NCBI RefSeq assembly: GCF_000801105.2
Contig: NC_079517.1
Location: 11,222,001-11,286,000, forward strand
DNA length: 64,000 bases
Reading direction: 5' to 3'
DNA from: Raphanus sativus
Lineage: Eukaryota; Streptophyta; Magnoliopsida; Brassicales; Brassicaceae
The notes below the pieces were generated by a model. The model made no database searches. It was not told the origin of the DNA and saw nothing but the letters and a program-made list of their open reading frames with translations. Of this stretch, positions 24,709 to 37,097 are shown in pieces. Within the stretch, counting starts at the first letter, position 1; every line of letters begins with the position of its first letter. The translations under genes and the position numbers were made by a program.

Positions 24709-25310
24709 TCACATGTCAGAATCCGATTCACAGGAGTCACTCCTAGACCTATCCGAGATGAAATTTGGAGGCAAAACCGGGAACTTCACGCCGGTCCTCT
24801 GCCTTGAAGGCAAACCAGAACCCGCTATATTCTTCCTCTGCAGACTTCCTCATAACATCTAAGCATATACTTTATCAACCATAGCAAGAAACTCTCTCAC
24901 AATACCAAACAGATGAAGACGACTCTTCCCATTTACCTTACCACCTGCTTGATAATACTCTGTTGTCCGTTTCACAAGCTCCATCACTCTCCTCTCTTCT
25001 TCTCCCGCCATTTTCAATTCTTCATCTACTGAATCAAGAAACGCCACCAACTTACTCATAAAACTCCCTCCTTCTCCTGCTTCACACTCTGCAATCACCT
25101 TCCTAGCATCTTTTGCTCTAACCTCAAGAGCCGGGCAAGTCGCAACAACCGTGTCGTAGTCCAAACTTGCGGTTTTCTTCACGTTTGAAAACTAAGAGGT
25201 TAGGCCTCCGACTATAGGTAAACCAAGCTTCAAGAACTCTTTCTCTTTCTCTTGCTCTTCTTTAGTCATTGCTTGAGGAGTGTTACTACTACTACTATCA
25301 GACTATGTGT
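24709..25310 (-). pseudogene. Formin FH2 C-terminal remnant (FH8-like)
   Basis: On the minus strand, MTKEEQEKEKEFLKLGLPIV, then VKKTASLDYDTVVATCPALE, VMELVKRTTEYYQAGGKVNG and FGIVREFLAMVDKVYA match the end of a plant class I formin FH2 domain. A tail SGLPSRQRTGVKFPVLPPNF ends SDSDM and TGA at 24709. In-frame stops follow IVGGLTS and VYA, and two codons later. Nothing of the N-terminal, membrane or FH1 parts is visible. Formins nucleate and elongate actin. Arabidopsis FH8 (At1g70140) lies beside the lectin kinases, so this is the decayed local copy. Confidence 0.85.
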
Positions 25311-28262
25311 AATGCTATTGCTTCTTCTCTTCAATACGCAGCGTTTTCCTTGTGGAATTGATGGTAAGTATGTTTTGGTAAATAGAGTCATGGATGGACT
25401 TAGGCCTGGTAATTAGAGTCATCCATGGACTTAGTCTTAGACCTAGGCAAAAAAGTATCTGAATTATCCGAAAGTATCCGAAACTATCTGTCCGAACTAT
25501 CCGAAACTATCTGAAAGTATCCAATAGTATTATCCAAAATATCCAAAGTAATCTGAAATATCTAAATTTTTTATCTAAATCATCCTAGTTTTTTATATTT
25601 TACCTTGAATAATTGACATTTACCCGAATTATCTGAATTAACCCACATGATTAATATGGTTGTTAGTCTAACAAGATTTATAAGGTTTACTACTTATTAG
25701 TCTCATGCAATTCAAGCCACTGGGAGAGGAAATTTGATTCCCTGAATATGTAATGCACTTTGTATATACAATACACTATCATGGTTTGTATCTTTCTAGT
25801 AACTCTTCTGATATTTTTAGGAACTGTACTCTCTTTGAGGTTGCTATCTTGTTTCTCTTTGTTCTGTGAAGCAGTTTTGTTAATCGCCTACATGTCCTTA
25901 GGTATTTCCTTAATTTGGCGCAATGGAAACTATTTAAATATGTACTCTGGTATATATTTGCTATGGTTTGAGCTTCTGAAGGGCCGCCTCAGAAAGAGCT
26001 TGGTCAACTTGGTGTCTTGGTGAGGTGCAAGCGCTCTTCCCTAATCTGCGCGTGTAGAACTGATTGTACCTGATGTACCACAACATATGTGATTCGTGCA
26101 TTTCAAAAACGTTAATCAACTCCTTGATATCTTTGATTTTTATGGTAAAGTACTCTCTAGCTATTCAATTGAAACGTTGTAAGTCGTTGTTTTTTGTGTA
26201 CATTGGCACCAGTCTGATGTATCGTTATCTATATGTTCTCTTGTTGAATAGGGACTGAGAAAAATCACTATTTACAGGTATGCCCTTTGCACGGAAGATG
26301 ACTGTGATTATAAATATACACATAGGGCACATATTTTTGATTAATTCATGTCACACGTGTAAAAAAATTCAGGAACTGATAAAAGAGATAAACGTCCCAG
26401 CGGTATTCTCTGCTTTAATTACTGAGGAGAAGCTTGTCAACTTGTGGCTTGTTGCATTAAAAGCATCACTGGCCAACCTCTACCGTTACATGTTCAACTG
26501 TTATCAGGGATGATGTCAGATTATTATAAATGTGGATAATACAATGAACGGTCAGGCTTGTGCCTCATCAGAATTGTAACAAGAGAACAAGAGAGTCGAT
26601 ACAAATACCAGATAATGAGGACAAAACATTATGTTTCTTTTCATATATTGAATCAATTTGTAGCCGCGTACATACACTCTCCAGTTCTCTAATCAACCTT
26701 TGTTGGATGCATAAAATATCTGGTAGTACTATTGCTTATATGTTTCTTGAAAAATATCTTCAGAAACCATATGGTATAGAATAATAAAGTATCCTTGAAA
26801 TGCAAGACAACCATTGGCGGTGGAGAAGAGTTCTCTGTTTATCCTTTTCTCTACTCAAACTGTTTCATCTTCGCTAAACTCTCAAATTTGTTGATCTAGA
26901 CACTAGAGTGGTCCATGGACTACCATTTTTAGCAAGAAATGATTGTTATCTGTACAATGATGGTAAAACATGTCACATGTTGGTTGTTGTAGTTATTTAT
27001 GTGGATAAGGACCAGCAGCAACTACATACTTTCATCATTGTAGTCATTTAATTCTTATGTAAAACTCTTATCATCCCATCGTGTAATAATGTTTCTAGTG
27101 AAAAATTGCCATTATTATGTATGACTAGATATGTCACTATAAATGTCCTACACTGGACAAGAAATATTTTTCACACACAAACACATGAAGGAAGATATTC
27201 ATATTTCGAAAATGAAGCAACTGAAAATGAATACCGAACTAAACCAGACCTGATTGTAACAATTCATCTTCGAGGCGGCCTTCTCAATCTCAAGGTTTGT
27301 CTTAACTTTGTCTTTGTTTTGCTGGTCGAAATTAAGTAGCTTGACACCATTTGGGAACTGATTACAGACATCCAAGGCACATAGCTTGGCTTGGATAGAC
27401 CTATCTGTCTTTGCAACGCCGTATAGAATCACCTGGGACTACTATTTCTCTGCCCTAGATCATACTTTGAACTCTGATTCATGGGAAGAGACAGCTGAGT
27501 TGGGTTATGTAAGGCCTTTGATTAGTTCTCTCCTTGTAACGTGATGAGAACGAGAAGGTAAAACATTTGTTAGCATTAGTGGTTTAACATTGAAGGATAC
27601 TTCAAAGTAGCTTTACATCCTGATATTCAGCTGGATCGATACTCTATCACGTAACTACCAACCTCCCCTTGATGCTCACTTGGTACTTCTTTATCCCTGA
27701 TATTCTTAAAGATCCATGCATGATATCATCATGGCAATACACAAGTGACGTTGTAATTTCAGGTAATTTCTGTCATGTCTATTCGGACTCGTGTACAACC
27801 TGCATATGCTGTTAATATGTGGAACGAGGCACTCAATAAACGACGGCTCGGTACAGAGGTACGAACTACAAACCATTTCTTTTGCTCGTATGAATAATGT
27901 ATACAGCGTAGCTAATAAGTTAATGTTTCATAGGAACTGGATTTGTGTATGGGATTCTTGAAGAAACAATGAGACGTGAAATGTCATTTGATGAGGTACT
28001 CGCCATCCCCAAACAGGACGAGTGACAACATGTGTTGCTTTTATTCTTGCAATGTACAAAGCCGCTGGTGCATTCGGCCCTCTGGCTGATCACATTCAAG
28101 GCCCTCTAAGTGTTAGGAAAAAATATTATACCTGTTTGTCTCTGTAACTTTGTGTTTTGTCTATTTTATGTTTATTTATTTATCAAGCTTTAGCTTTTTA
28201 GTTATAACTTATAAGCGAAGAAAACCACACATGAGAACAATTATATGTGATTATGTGATGAT
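25311..28262. other. Intergenic, no confident gene
   Basis: 25395-25600 is a degenerate atccgaaa-rich stretch resembling the inner part of the hAT MITE at 40768. The rest has only short open frames. Segments near 27770-27990 (a frame with RTRVQPAYAVNMWNEALNK, then GFVYGILEETMRREMS) look faintly exon-like, but I recognise no family and the splice phases do not join cleanly. Confidence 0.5.
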
Positions 28263-28274
28263 ATTTTATTAAAT

Positions 28275-28582
28275 TTTTTTTTTTTTTTAACAGGGATGTT
28301 CCGCAACCCGTAGACACTTCCGTAGTTTTCCGCAACCCATAGGCCCGTAGTCACTTCCGTAGCTTTCCGCAATCCTTAGGCCCGTAGTCACCCCTGGCCC
28401 GAAACCAGCCGTTACTAATATCCATTACCCAAGGGCCCAGCACCAACGCCGCGCTTAAATTTAAACTTGGGGAGGGCGTAAAGCATTTCGTGGCCACAAG
28501 GGGTATTCGAACCTGGGTCCTTATCGGCGTTGGATTTTTAAGCATTTCGTGGCCACAAGCCGTTACTAGTACCCATTATCTG
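28275..28582 (-). mobile_element. SINE-like retroposon
   Basis: On the minus strand it has a B-box-like GGTTCGAATACC near the 5' end and a poly(A) tail (poly-T at 28274-28288 on the plus strand). It is flanked by the direct repeat ttttattaaat (28264-28274 and 28585-28595). It contains a duplicated phrase aagcatttcgtggccacaag (about 28479-28498 and 28539-28558). The A box is not evident. It resembles the inserts at 1334-1530 and 9217-9413. Confidence 0.7.
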
Positions 28583-28924
28583 ATTTTTATTAAATATAAG
28601 TTGTTTTGAACTAATGAATTTGTGTTACAAAAAAAAAATTATGACTTACAACTGTAAATTAATTAATTTCAGTCAGTTTTGGACTCATGTGTTTTTTTTG
28701 AAGTGCAAAGTTCAGAAATAAAAGATTGATAGTAAAAGATAATTCATTAATTAAAAGAGTAAAATTAAAACCTTGAAACGAAATGCATAGAGAAAGAAGC
28801 ATCAGTAAGAGAACTGGGGAATAGAAAAGTGAAAACTAGAAATGATTGTTGCAGAATCTAAAACCATAAGAGGGAGTCCTCAAAAACAGAAGGTTACTTT
28901 TTAGTAAATTATCTCGCAGAGAGT
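28583..28924. other. AT-rich spacer, 3' flank of DUF674 relic
   Basis: No gene or repeat recognised. 28800-28924 may be the 3'UTR of the DUF674 relic. Confidence 0.4.
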
Positions 28925-29371
28925 TTAAGCTTCTTCCTTCGGTTTCTTGACCAGCAAGTTTGAGAGGCCTTTGGTCAATGCAGATGAGGAGATTAAGGAA
29001 GCTCTAAGAATGCTAATGAGCTGCAGGACAAGAAAGTTGTAGCATAAACAGTTATAACTAAGGCAAGATTTATACCAAAGAACAAAAAGTAAAACAAAGT
29101 TACCTCAACTTTGGAAATGCTAATCTGGTAACTGTCGAGATCACTGATGTCTACCTGCAACTTCTTTAACAATCCAGTGGTTGAAGATGTAGTCATCGGT
29201 GTTATAGTAAGATCGTTAGACACGATGAACTTTGTATTTTTCTTCATAAACCCAGTCCCACAACCTGATGAAGTTCCAGACTTGATTTTTGGATTATTTG
29301 GATCCAGACTCACAATCTTGTCACCGAATGACAACAACGACCAATCAATGTCCATGGCAACTGTGCAACTC

Positions 29372-29427
29372 GAATAAGAGTCACAGTTTTTTTTTTTTTT
29401 TTTTTTGTAACTGAATAAGAGTCACAG
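29372..29427 (-). mobile_element. Minimal poly(A) retroposon stub with TSD
   Basis: Direct repeat gaataagagtcacag at 29372-29386 and 29413-29427 flanks 26 bp: T20 then gtaact on the plus strand, meaning AGTTAC plus A20 on the minus strand. This is what LINE-machinery insertion of a nearly fully 5'-truncated element would leave. Confidence 0.85.
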
Positions 29428-30369
29428 TTACGAGGAATAAAACATTCATGCGTTCTTGATTGGTGAGAATAATCCAGCAGATTGTTGTTAGAGCAAATGT
29501 AAAAGTTAGGAAGGTCTAAACATACGGAAGCTGCTCTTCTACACGGACTTCTGATCAGATTTCTAACACATCTCAAAACTGTATTGTCATTAGACAATGC
29601 GGAAGCCAACTCAAGAGGGTGAACCAGAAAGCTGAGAAGAGAATCAACAAAATCTCCATTGCACTCAGCATAAAGAATCTTCCCATCAAGCTTTCTAACA
29701 TAAACTTCCACGGAGCATACTTTGACATTTTTCATTGTAGGTGGATACAACATTCTTAGATTCCTTGTCATGCAAGTTTTTTTAAGGAACGCGCATGTCA
29801 AGGCAGCTTCTGAAGTGAATAAACATCCTAGTAGAGTTCGCACCTATATCCATAGAAGATTACTAAGAGCTATAACATACGTGAGACAATGAGAAATAAA
29901 ATAAAAACAAATAGATATAACATGAGCGGAACCTTGAGCAAAATAAATAAATAAATAAAAGCTTATGAATTACCTCTTCGAAGCCAACATCAATTAGGGT
30001 TTCCTTCAGATCACTAAAGCCAGCATACCCTTGATCATTAAGAACTTTCATGAGAACACCAATAGAGTTTGATGTCACTTTCAACTCGTCAGTGATTATG
30101 AATGAGGATCGGCAATTGACAAACACTCCATCTTCATTATTTCCTATCACTTCTTTAACTTGCTCTTCTTCGGGGACCAGAATTTGAGAGGTCATCAAAT
30201 CTCCACATCTACATCTTGTGGAGTTAAAATTGCTGTAGCCTGTATGTGCTGTGTGAATGTGGATCACTCGTGAGAAAACTTGGGCACATGAAGAACTTGG
30301 TGGGATAAGTATAACTCATGTCCATTTTGAGCCTTCTGCGATGGATATCCTTAGTACTCCTCAGGTCCA

Positions 30370-30421
30370 TCAACATAGTTTTGCAGGCTTCGGTCTCAAC
30401 ATAGTTTTGCAGGCTTCGGTC
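30370..30421. repeat. 26-bp tandem duplication in the DUF674 relic
   Basis: Units 30370-30395 and 30396-30421 are identical. The open frame crosses both and reads them in two different frames (DRSLQNYV, then ETEACKTML). The second reading matches the family. Confidence 0.9.
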
Positions 30422-30637
30422 CATATCTGCAACGCTTTTGTTAAGGTTTTTATAACATTGCAGGACTCCAGGAAAAGTTTTGTGATTCTCCAGCAATCTA
30501 GCAACGTTTCCCATCGGGAGAGTTAAGAGACTGAGAAGAACATCAACAAAGTCCTGCTCAGCCTCAGCCAAAACAACTTTGTTTCTATTCTCATCAATGT
30601 GAAGTTTCAATCTAAACTTTACACTACTATTACCCAT

Positions 30638-31506
30638 TGAAGATCCAAGGAAAACGAGTAGAAACCAAATGAGGAAGACAAGTGATTGAGATTTTTAGGT
30701 AACACTCTTTGACGAACGAACATACGAAGATTAAGCCTCTATATATGAATCTCAAGAGGTTTCTTGTCAAAACCGTCAATTAAATAATGAACCTTGGGAG
30801 TTGTCAATATTTGAATAGGGAATACAAATTCCAAAGAAATTAATGTGATCAGTGAATGAATACTAGTATTCGCATTTTCAATGCATCTCTTTAAGAAATA
30901 GTATAACCCTTTGGATTCCAGTTACAACTTACAAGATAGGTTTGACATTTGTCATTACCTGTTATAATTAACACCCTTCAACCATATCCAAATATAACGA
31001 GAATTGCCCTTTCTTTGCCTCTGGCATGAGAGAGACCTTCTCAGTCTTAGTAATAAAAGTAATTAAACCTCACTGTCTCTATGTTTGTCTATTTTTGGTT
31101 AATTTATCGTTAAGCTTTACCCTTTGTAGTTATATGAAAGAAAACCTCGTTTGAGAACAATTTTTATGTGAATATATATAATATTGACTTCTTCATCCTT
31201 AATGATTTGTGTCATCTGGTGGGACGGCAAAATTTTCTCAGTTTGTTGAAATATTTGTTATTAGTCTAAAGAGTAGACAATAGCTAATTAGTCGTCTGGT
31301 TAAACGAATAGAAGATGCTATATTTACAGTCTTTTATCCAATCACCAAGTCAATGAAGACATACAAGCATAATTTGAGGTGGTTGTTAACCTCTTTTTGT
31401 ATTCAATCCAACATGCGGTTTTAATAGATGGTTTAAGCCTGCGGTTCGAACCTAGAAATTGAAAAGAGACAGCAAACCGCTTGTAAAACATATGGTTTAT
31501 ATCTTA
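30638..31506. other. Intergenic spacer
   Basis: Promoter side of the DUF674 relic (minus strand) and AT-rich DNA; no other feature recognised. Confidence 0.5.
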
Positions 31507-32192
31507 CTAGATTTTGACCCGCGCTTTTGAAGCGCGGGATATTTTACGATGAAAATTTTTACTAATAATTTAACAAATACTTTGGTAATTTTTAAAGAGT
31601 GTGTATTTAAAATAATTTTGTATTTAAATCAGTATTTTTAAATTCAACCCAATTGTGATTATACCGGTTAATCCGGAGATCTGACAATTCAATTTATGTT
31701 TTTAAAATATTCATATTAAAAAATCACTAAAACCCGAGACTAACCGATTGAACTGATGGATGACCAATATTAATCTAATTGGATTTAAATTGTAATAGTT
31801 TCATAATTTGTAATCTTATAATCGAAATTTTAAAGTTTACTATTTTGCAATTTATGAAATTATGACGTTTCTACAAAATTTTAAAGAGAAAATGATAGAT
31901 ATAAAATAACTAAGATTAATTATTGTATTATTTGGAAACATTGATAGTAGTATAAAAAATATATTGTTTGGAAACATTGATAGTAGTATAAAGAAATAAG
32001 TATATTGTTTGGAAATATTGATAGTATTATAAAGAAATAAGTATATTTTTGGAAACATGGATAGTAGTATAAAAAAAGGAACATTAGTGATTTAATGTAT
32101 GTTTAACTATAAAGTATAAAAGTGTATTTAATTTAAAAACTTACAAAATAAATGTTAGGTCCAACAGAATGTTTCTGTTTTAATAAGATAGA
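31507..32192 (-). mobile_element. Non-autonomous Helitron
   Basis: On the minus strand it begins TCTATCTTATTAAAACAGAA after an A and ends with the hairpin CCCGCGCTTCAAAAGCGCGGG-type stem, then TCAAAATCTAG before a T. These are the standard Helitron ends (5' TC, GC hairpin, CTRR, inserted between A and T). It is 686 bp with no coding capacity. It holds a four-copy minisatellite of about 41 bp (31926-32080, phrase tttggaaacattgatagtag). Confidence 0.88.
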
Positions 32193-32604
32193 TTACCCAT
32201 CATAAAATTGCTTAGCCATTGTTTAGTCCGAAACTTAGGTTTTAACTGTATGATTATAATCATAGATAATTTGGTAATATGATAGTCGTATATGATGTGA
32301 TCATGTGAAGCCGAGAACTCATATGTTGTTTACAACTTATCGAATGTAAGCAGTAGGGACTTAGGTGACGTCGTTAAAACGTGTCAAACAGAAGATTCGT
32401 AATGATTTCTCCGACCAAACCAACTCCCACTTGAAACCTAAACACAAAAAAAAAAAAACAGTTCAACCGCTTTGTTTGACTCCGCCACCTTGACTTTTTC
32501 CCTCAAACCGGTTATCTAACATCGTATACTATATTATATATGTAACCGGGTCAAATTCTACCAACCGAACCGAAGTCTTTCTGTGGCACAATCTTCTCTC
32601 TTTA
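32193..32604. other. Intergenic spacer between Helitron and MITE
   Basis: AT-rich sequence; nothing recognised. Confidence 0.4.
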
Positions 32605-33241
32605 GGGCCTGACTGGTGTAACCGCAGCGGTTGCGGTTGCGGTTGCGGGAGTTTGCGGGTGCGGGTGGTTGCGGTTTTAAGCGTTTTTTAGAGATTTGTA
32701 CGACTGGTATAGCTGTTAGAAATTGTTGCGTTTGCGGGACTCTTATGACTGGTAAACTACAAAACGCAACATCTGTTAAATAATAATTTAACAATATTTA
32801 CATTTTATGTAATTATAAAAATATTAAAAATCATAATAATATGATAAAATCATAATAATATGATAAATATAAAATTTATATTTATAAAATCATATTATTC
32901 AATTTTAAAAATTTATAGAAAATATTTTAGTTTTGAATTTTTATAATATAAATTGAAATATAATATGAATACATTTTACAATTTCTATTATTTCAATTGA
33001 AAATTTTTATTGGATATTTTTAGTATTATTTTTATTTACTCTGTTTTTAAAGAAAAAAATTTACCTTCCCGCAACCGCCCGCAACCGCAAACGCTAGCTG
33101 GAACCAGCTTTTGATTTTAAGAGGTTCGGAGCGGTTTGAAGCGATTTGTAGCGTTTTCTGTGATTGTTTCGAAACGCCAACAACCGCTATAAACCGCAAA
33201 AGCTGCGTTTGCGGGTGGTAGCGGGAAAACCAGTCGGCACC
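32605..33241. mobile_element. PIF/Harbinger-type MITE (Tourist-like)
   Basis: 637 bp between TTA target duplications (32602-32604 and 33242-33244). The inverted ends are GGGCCTGACTGGTG and GGTGCCGACTGGTT. The subterminal regions are rich in gcggttgcggttgcggg repeats in inverted orientation at the two ends. There is no coding region. A TTA target site and GG-start ends are typical of PIF/Harbinger. Confidence 0.8.
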
Positions 33242-33578
33242 TTAATGACCTACGAACGTGACAAAGATAATAGATGTTTCCATTTGAATCATTCACCATT
33301 TCTTAAAAATACAAATATTTAAAAGGAGAAATTTGGTAAACACGCAAATGATTCCCAACGACCTCTCACCCGCCAAAGACAAAACGCAGTAGCTGACCTC
33401 AAACTCTCTCAATTTATCTCAATATAAAAACCATCCTCAAACGGCATTACCTGTTTTTAGACGTTACCTTTCTCTCTCCCTCTCTTTCTCAAAATCCTCA
33501 CCTAAAATCCTAAATATTACCTCTCCATTTTTCTTTTCCTCTCTTTGTCTTCGGCTTACCTCTAATCCGAAAACCACC

Positions 33579-34727
33579 ATGAGGTTTTGCGTTCTAGGGT
33601 TATTATCATTCATCTTAATCGTTTCTCCCGTCTCCGCCTGGTTCTTCCCCAACTCCACCGCCATTCCACCCTCTCTACGCAACACCACACGCGTTTTCTG
33701 GAACGCTTTCTCCAACTTCACCGGCTGCCACCACGGCCAAAACGTGGATGGTCTCTTCCGCATCAAGAAATACTTCCAACGTTTTGGTTACATCCCCGAA
33801 ACGTATTCAGGAAACTTCACAGATGATTTCGACGACATCCTCAAAGCCGCCGTGGAACTATACCAAAAGAACTTCCGTCTTAACGTCACCGGAGAGCTCG
33901 ACGCGCCAACCATCAAACACATCGTGATCCCACGTTGCGGTAACCCCGACGTGGTCAACGGTACGTCCGTGATGCACAACGGGAGAAGAAAGACCTTCGA
34001 GGTCAACTTCTCCCCCGGGAGAGGTATACCGCGTCTGCACACGGTCAAACACTACACGCTCTTCCCGGGGGAGCCACGGTGGCCGAAAGACCGCCGCGAC
34101 TTGACCTACGCGTTCGACCCTAGAAACCCGTTAACAGACGAGGTCAAGAGCGTGTTCGCACGCGCGTTCGGACGTTGGGCAGAGGTCACCGAGCTAAACT
34201 TCACCAACATCGAGTCTTTCACGACGTCAGACATCACGATAGGGTTCTACACCGGAGACCACGGCGACGGGGAGCCTTTTGACGGCGTGTTGGGCACGTT
34301 GGCTCACGCTTTCTCGCCTCCGAGCGGGAAGTTCCACCTCGACGCAGACGAGAACTGGGTTGTCTCCGGAGACCTAGACAGCTTCCTCTCCGTTACGGCG
34401 GCGGTTGATCTCGAGTCGGTGGCGGTTCACGAGATCGGTCATCTTCTTGGTTTGGGACATTCCTCGGTGGAGGAGTCGATCATGTACCCGACCATCACGA
34501 CGGGGAAACGTAAAGTTGACTTGACGGATGATGACGTGGAAGGGATACAGTACTTGTACGGTGCGAACCCTAATTTTAACGGCACAACATCGCCACCGGC
34601 CACCACCACTCGTCAACGAGATACTGGTAGCTTTGGTGCCGCCTGGAGAATCGACGGTTCATCGAGGTTGACGATTTTCAGTCTGTTCTTGTCAACCGTT
34701 GGATTGTTCTTGTGGTTGTTACCGTAG
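33579..34727 (+). CDS. Matrix metalloproteinase (matrixin, At2-MMP-like)
   Basis: Single exon, 382 aa. The signal peptide is residues 1-20 ([16 protein letters not shown]). A peptidoglycan-binding-like prodomain includes the cysteine switch PRCGNPDV at 118-125, whose Cys blocks the zinc until activation. The catalytic zinc site [11 protein letters not shown] is at 284-294 and the Met-turn IMYP at 301-304; all three His and the Glu are present. A Thr/Pro-rich linker and a hydrophobic C-terminus ([13 protein letters not shown]) suggest a GPI anchor, so it would act at the cell surface. Plant MMPs are usually intronless and of this size. It probably corresponds to At1g70170. It appears fully intact. 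Confidence 0.96.
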   Translation: MRFCVLGLLSFILIVSPVSAWFFPNSTAIPPSLRNTTRVFWNAFSNFTGCHHGQNVDGLFRIKKYFQRFGYIPETYSGNFTDDFDDILKAAVELYQKNFRLNVTGELDAPTIKHIVIPRCGNPDVVNGTSVMHNGRRKTFEVNFSPGRGIPRLHTVKHYTLFPGEPRWPKDRRDLTYAFDPRNPLTDEVKSVFARAFGRWAEVTELNFTNIESFTTSDITIGFYTGDHGDGEPFDGVLGTLAHAFSPPSGKFHLDADENWVVSGDLDSFLSVTAAVDLESVAVHEIGHLLGLGHSSVEESIMYPTITTGKRKVDLTDDDVEGIQYLYGANPNFNGTTSPPATTTRQRDTGSFGAAWRIDGSSRLTIFSLFLSTVGLFLWLLP

Positions 34728-37051
34728 ATATGTTTTATTTACTCGATTTATTTAGTTTGGCTTTACCTCAAATCTTAAATTCTTTTGTATTAAATTAAGG
34801 ATGGGGATATACACACGTACTCATACATTGGTTTCTTTTTCACATATACTTTCCGTATATAAAATTGTTTCAGATAACCAATGATCGATTTCTTGTGCTA
34901 TTATACACTGTTTCATATAGACTTTAGTGGTTACTATTTGTTACATACTTAAATCACGTTGAATGCACTAAGACATTGGCCTCTCTTTTTTTTCAAATGA
35001 TCCTTTGAAGCAATTAATGTTCATAAAAGCTTTTCAAAGTTGTAGGATATACAGGTAAATTGCAATGTATATGATTTTGAACTCTATGAATGTTTTGAAG
35101 CTTTGAGCGATCTACTGTAGCTATTTTGAAGTCTATGAATGTTAGTGAGTAGCAGCATAAATAGTTTCTAGTTTCTTCCTATTGTCGGCTACTGTTATCA
35201 TGTGTTGGGATAAATGATCACATTAATGAGTGAAACATGAAAATGATGGCAACACACCACAACATGTTCCAAAAAAGTCTCACATCTCCTGTTACAATGA
35301 GACGGTATCTAGTCTTTCTACCTCATGTCTTAATTCACATTTCTTAACAAAGGATGGGGATATTGCCGAAGAACAACCCAAATTCAAAAAGGTATCAAGC
35401 TAATTCCGAACTAAAATAAAAAAAATTACATAATCAGTACTAAATTTCTTACATCTGAAATACTCGATCCAAACCTGATCCTGATCTGATATCCCAATGG
35501 CTACACATAAAGATGTATATACATATTTTGTTTCTGACATTTTGTCAACAAGTTTTCACATATACTCCGGCTCCGGCATATATAATGCTCCAGATGAAAC
35601 CACTTGTTAACAACGTTTGATTTTCGAGTTATACATTCTTTGTGTTTAGATTTATCATAGAATTTGGCAATTAGTAATTAATTATATGGAGTATTAGAAA
35701 TACGTCGAAATCAGTATATGCCATCAGGCTTTGTTTTAGTTTGGCCAATGACATCGACCATTACTAAAATCCAAATTATCCAATTGTTCTTCTTTATTCC
35801 CTCGCCACGACTTACTATGACCAAAGAAATAAAATAAATCATCGTGAAAACTTTCTTGTTTTGTTTGTTTCTAACGGTTATTTTAAGCGATAAGAGTTTC
35901 ATACAATTTGTTACAGAAAAAGAAGTTCATACAATTGCAGTGCATAAATTTTAGTTTTTTTTTCTTTCAAATGTTTATATATCGTAGTTGCGTATACGTT
36001 AATAGCTAAATGAAAAAATCTACTTATTTAATTTGTTAGCCATTTTTCGGACATGTGTTTAGAGTAAATTAGGGATCGGTATTTTATTCACTTAGTTTGA
36101 TTCGATTCGTTATTCGTTTTGATTCAATTCAATTTTTTTTGGATATCTGTAAATCTTCGAAGCAGAAAAAATATTAAAAATTATTATCCGTTAAAAATAA
36201 AGCAAATCACAAGTACTAAAAAAAAAAAAAGACGAATATTCGATGTGCTCCGACTTTTATATAATAGATGTACATCTACGATTAAATATAGAGTTTTAAA
36301 TGTATAATATTATATAATTATTTTAACATATAACTTTATTAAATTTTATTTTAAAATTACTTATAAAAATATTAAATTAAAAAAGAATATAAAATCTTTA
36401 TACAAAACTACATTTTTTTATAAACATTTGTTTTATAAGAATAAAATATTAATTTAAAAAATTTATAAAACATATGGTTTCATTAAATTTTTACTTTATA
36501 TTTTTTATGTTAAAAGATATTTCTAAAATGTAAACTGGTATTATTTTTTCTAAATTTATTGGAATTGAAAAAATGGATGAATTATCCATAAATATTCGTA
36601 GATATTCGCAAAGATAAAAAAAATTTACATATCCAAAAAATTGGATATCCGTATTTTTTTTTTGAATTATACAAATGTATCATGGTTTTACAGAAGTGGT
36701 GTAAACTAATCACGTGTTGTCATATGTCGGTATTTTGTCTTTGGTGATGTCAAAATGTTAATTCTCCGGTGGCCGATTTATGTAAATGACTTTCATTAAA
36801 CGATGAACAATTGTGGAAGCCTCGTTGAGTTAATGTTTCAATGTGTCCACCTAACAGATTCAGGAATCGAAACCCAAATAAAATGTGTAATCAATTATGC
36901 AAATTAATAAAAATATATAAGATTTTTTAATATGATGTAAAAAATTTGTTAGACTATATTTTCATAATATAGCTCAATATGTTATACATAAACTCGTTAA
37001 ATGTAATTTTAAATTTATTAATTGTAAAATTATCAATATAACAATTTTTAT
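34728..37051. other. Intergenic, with degenerate MITE-like stretch
   Basis: 3' flank of the metalloproteinase, then AT-rich DNA. 36075-36670 has gatatccg and attcgta phrases, like a degraded hAT-type MITE of the kind seen at 40768, but I cannot define its ends. No gene recognised. Confidence 0.45.
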
Positions 37052-37097
37052 AGTTTACAATATATGTTTTTTTTGAAACTAGTTTACAATATATGTT
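37052..37097 (-). mobile_element. Minimal poly(A) retroposon stub with TSD
   Basis: Direct repeat agtttacaatatatgtt at 37052-37068 and 37081-37097 flanks only 12 bp, ttttttgaaact (AGTTTC plus A6 on the minus strand). The 3' end AGTTNC before the A run is shared with the stub at 29372. Confidence 0.75.

Larger units (their letters stand above)
28925..30637 (-). pseudogene. DUF674-family protein, frameshifted
   Basis: Minus-strand exons: 29974-30637, 29104-29843, 28925-29020, all with GT-AG borders. The start MGNSSVKFRLKLHIDENRNK, then DFVDVLLSLLTLPMG, TKFFMCPSF and LLKKLQVDISDLD are typical of DUF674, a plant family of unknown function. Exon 1 changes frame near 30240, between SFLTSDPHSHS and YSNFNSTRCRCG. 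A 26-bp tandem duplication lies at 30370-30421. In exon 2 a poly(A) insert with its target duplication (29372-29427) adds 41 bp and shifts the frame before SSCTVAMDIDWSLL. The last exon reads ILRASLISSSALTKGLSNLL and ends KKPKEEA. It is probably dead, although only a few lesions separate it from a full gene, so death is recent. Confidence 0.88.

Noticed and set aside
25760..26784. Cluster of short plus-strand frames
   Set aside because: Short, hydrophobic, AT-driven frames without homology or splice logic.
27770..27990. Possible two-exon gene (RTRVQPAYAVNMW, then GFVYGILEETMRREMS)
   Set aside because: Splice phases do not join, no start or downstream exons are evident, and the family is not recognised.
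36075..36670. Complete hAT MITE similar to the one at 40768
   Set aside because: No matching right end or 8-bp duplication could be found; kept only as a degenerate stretch.
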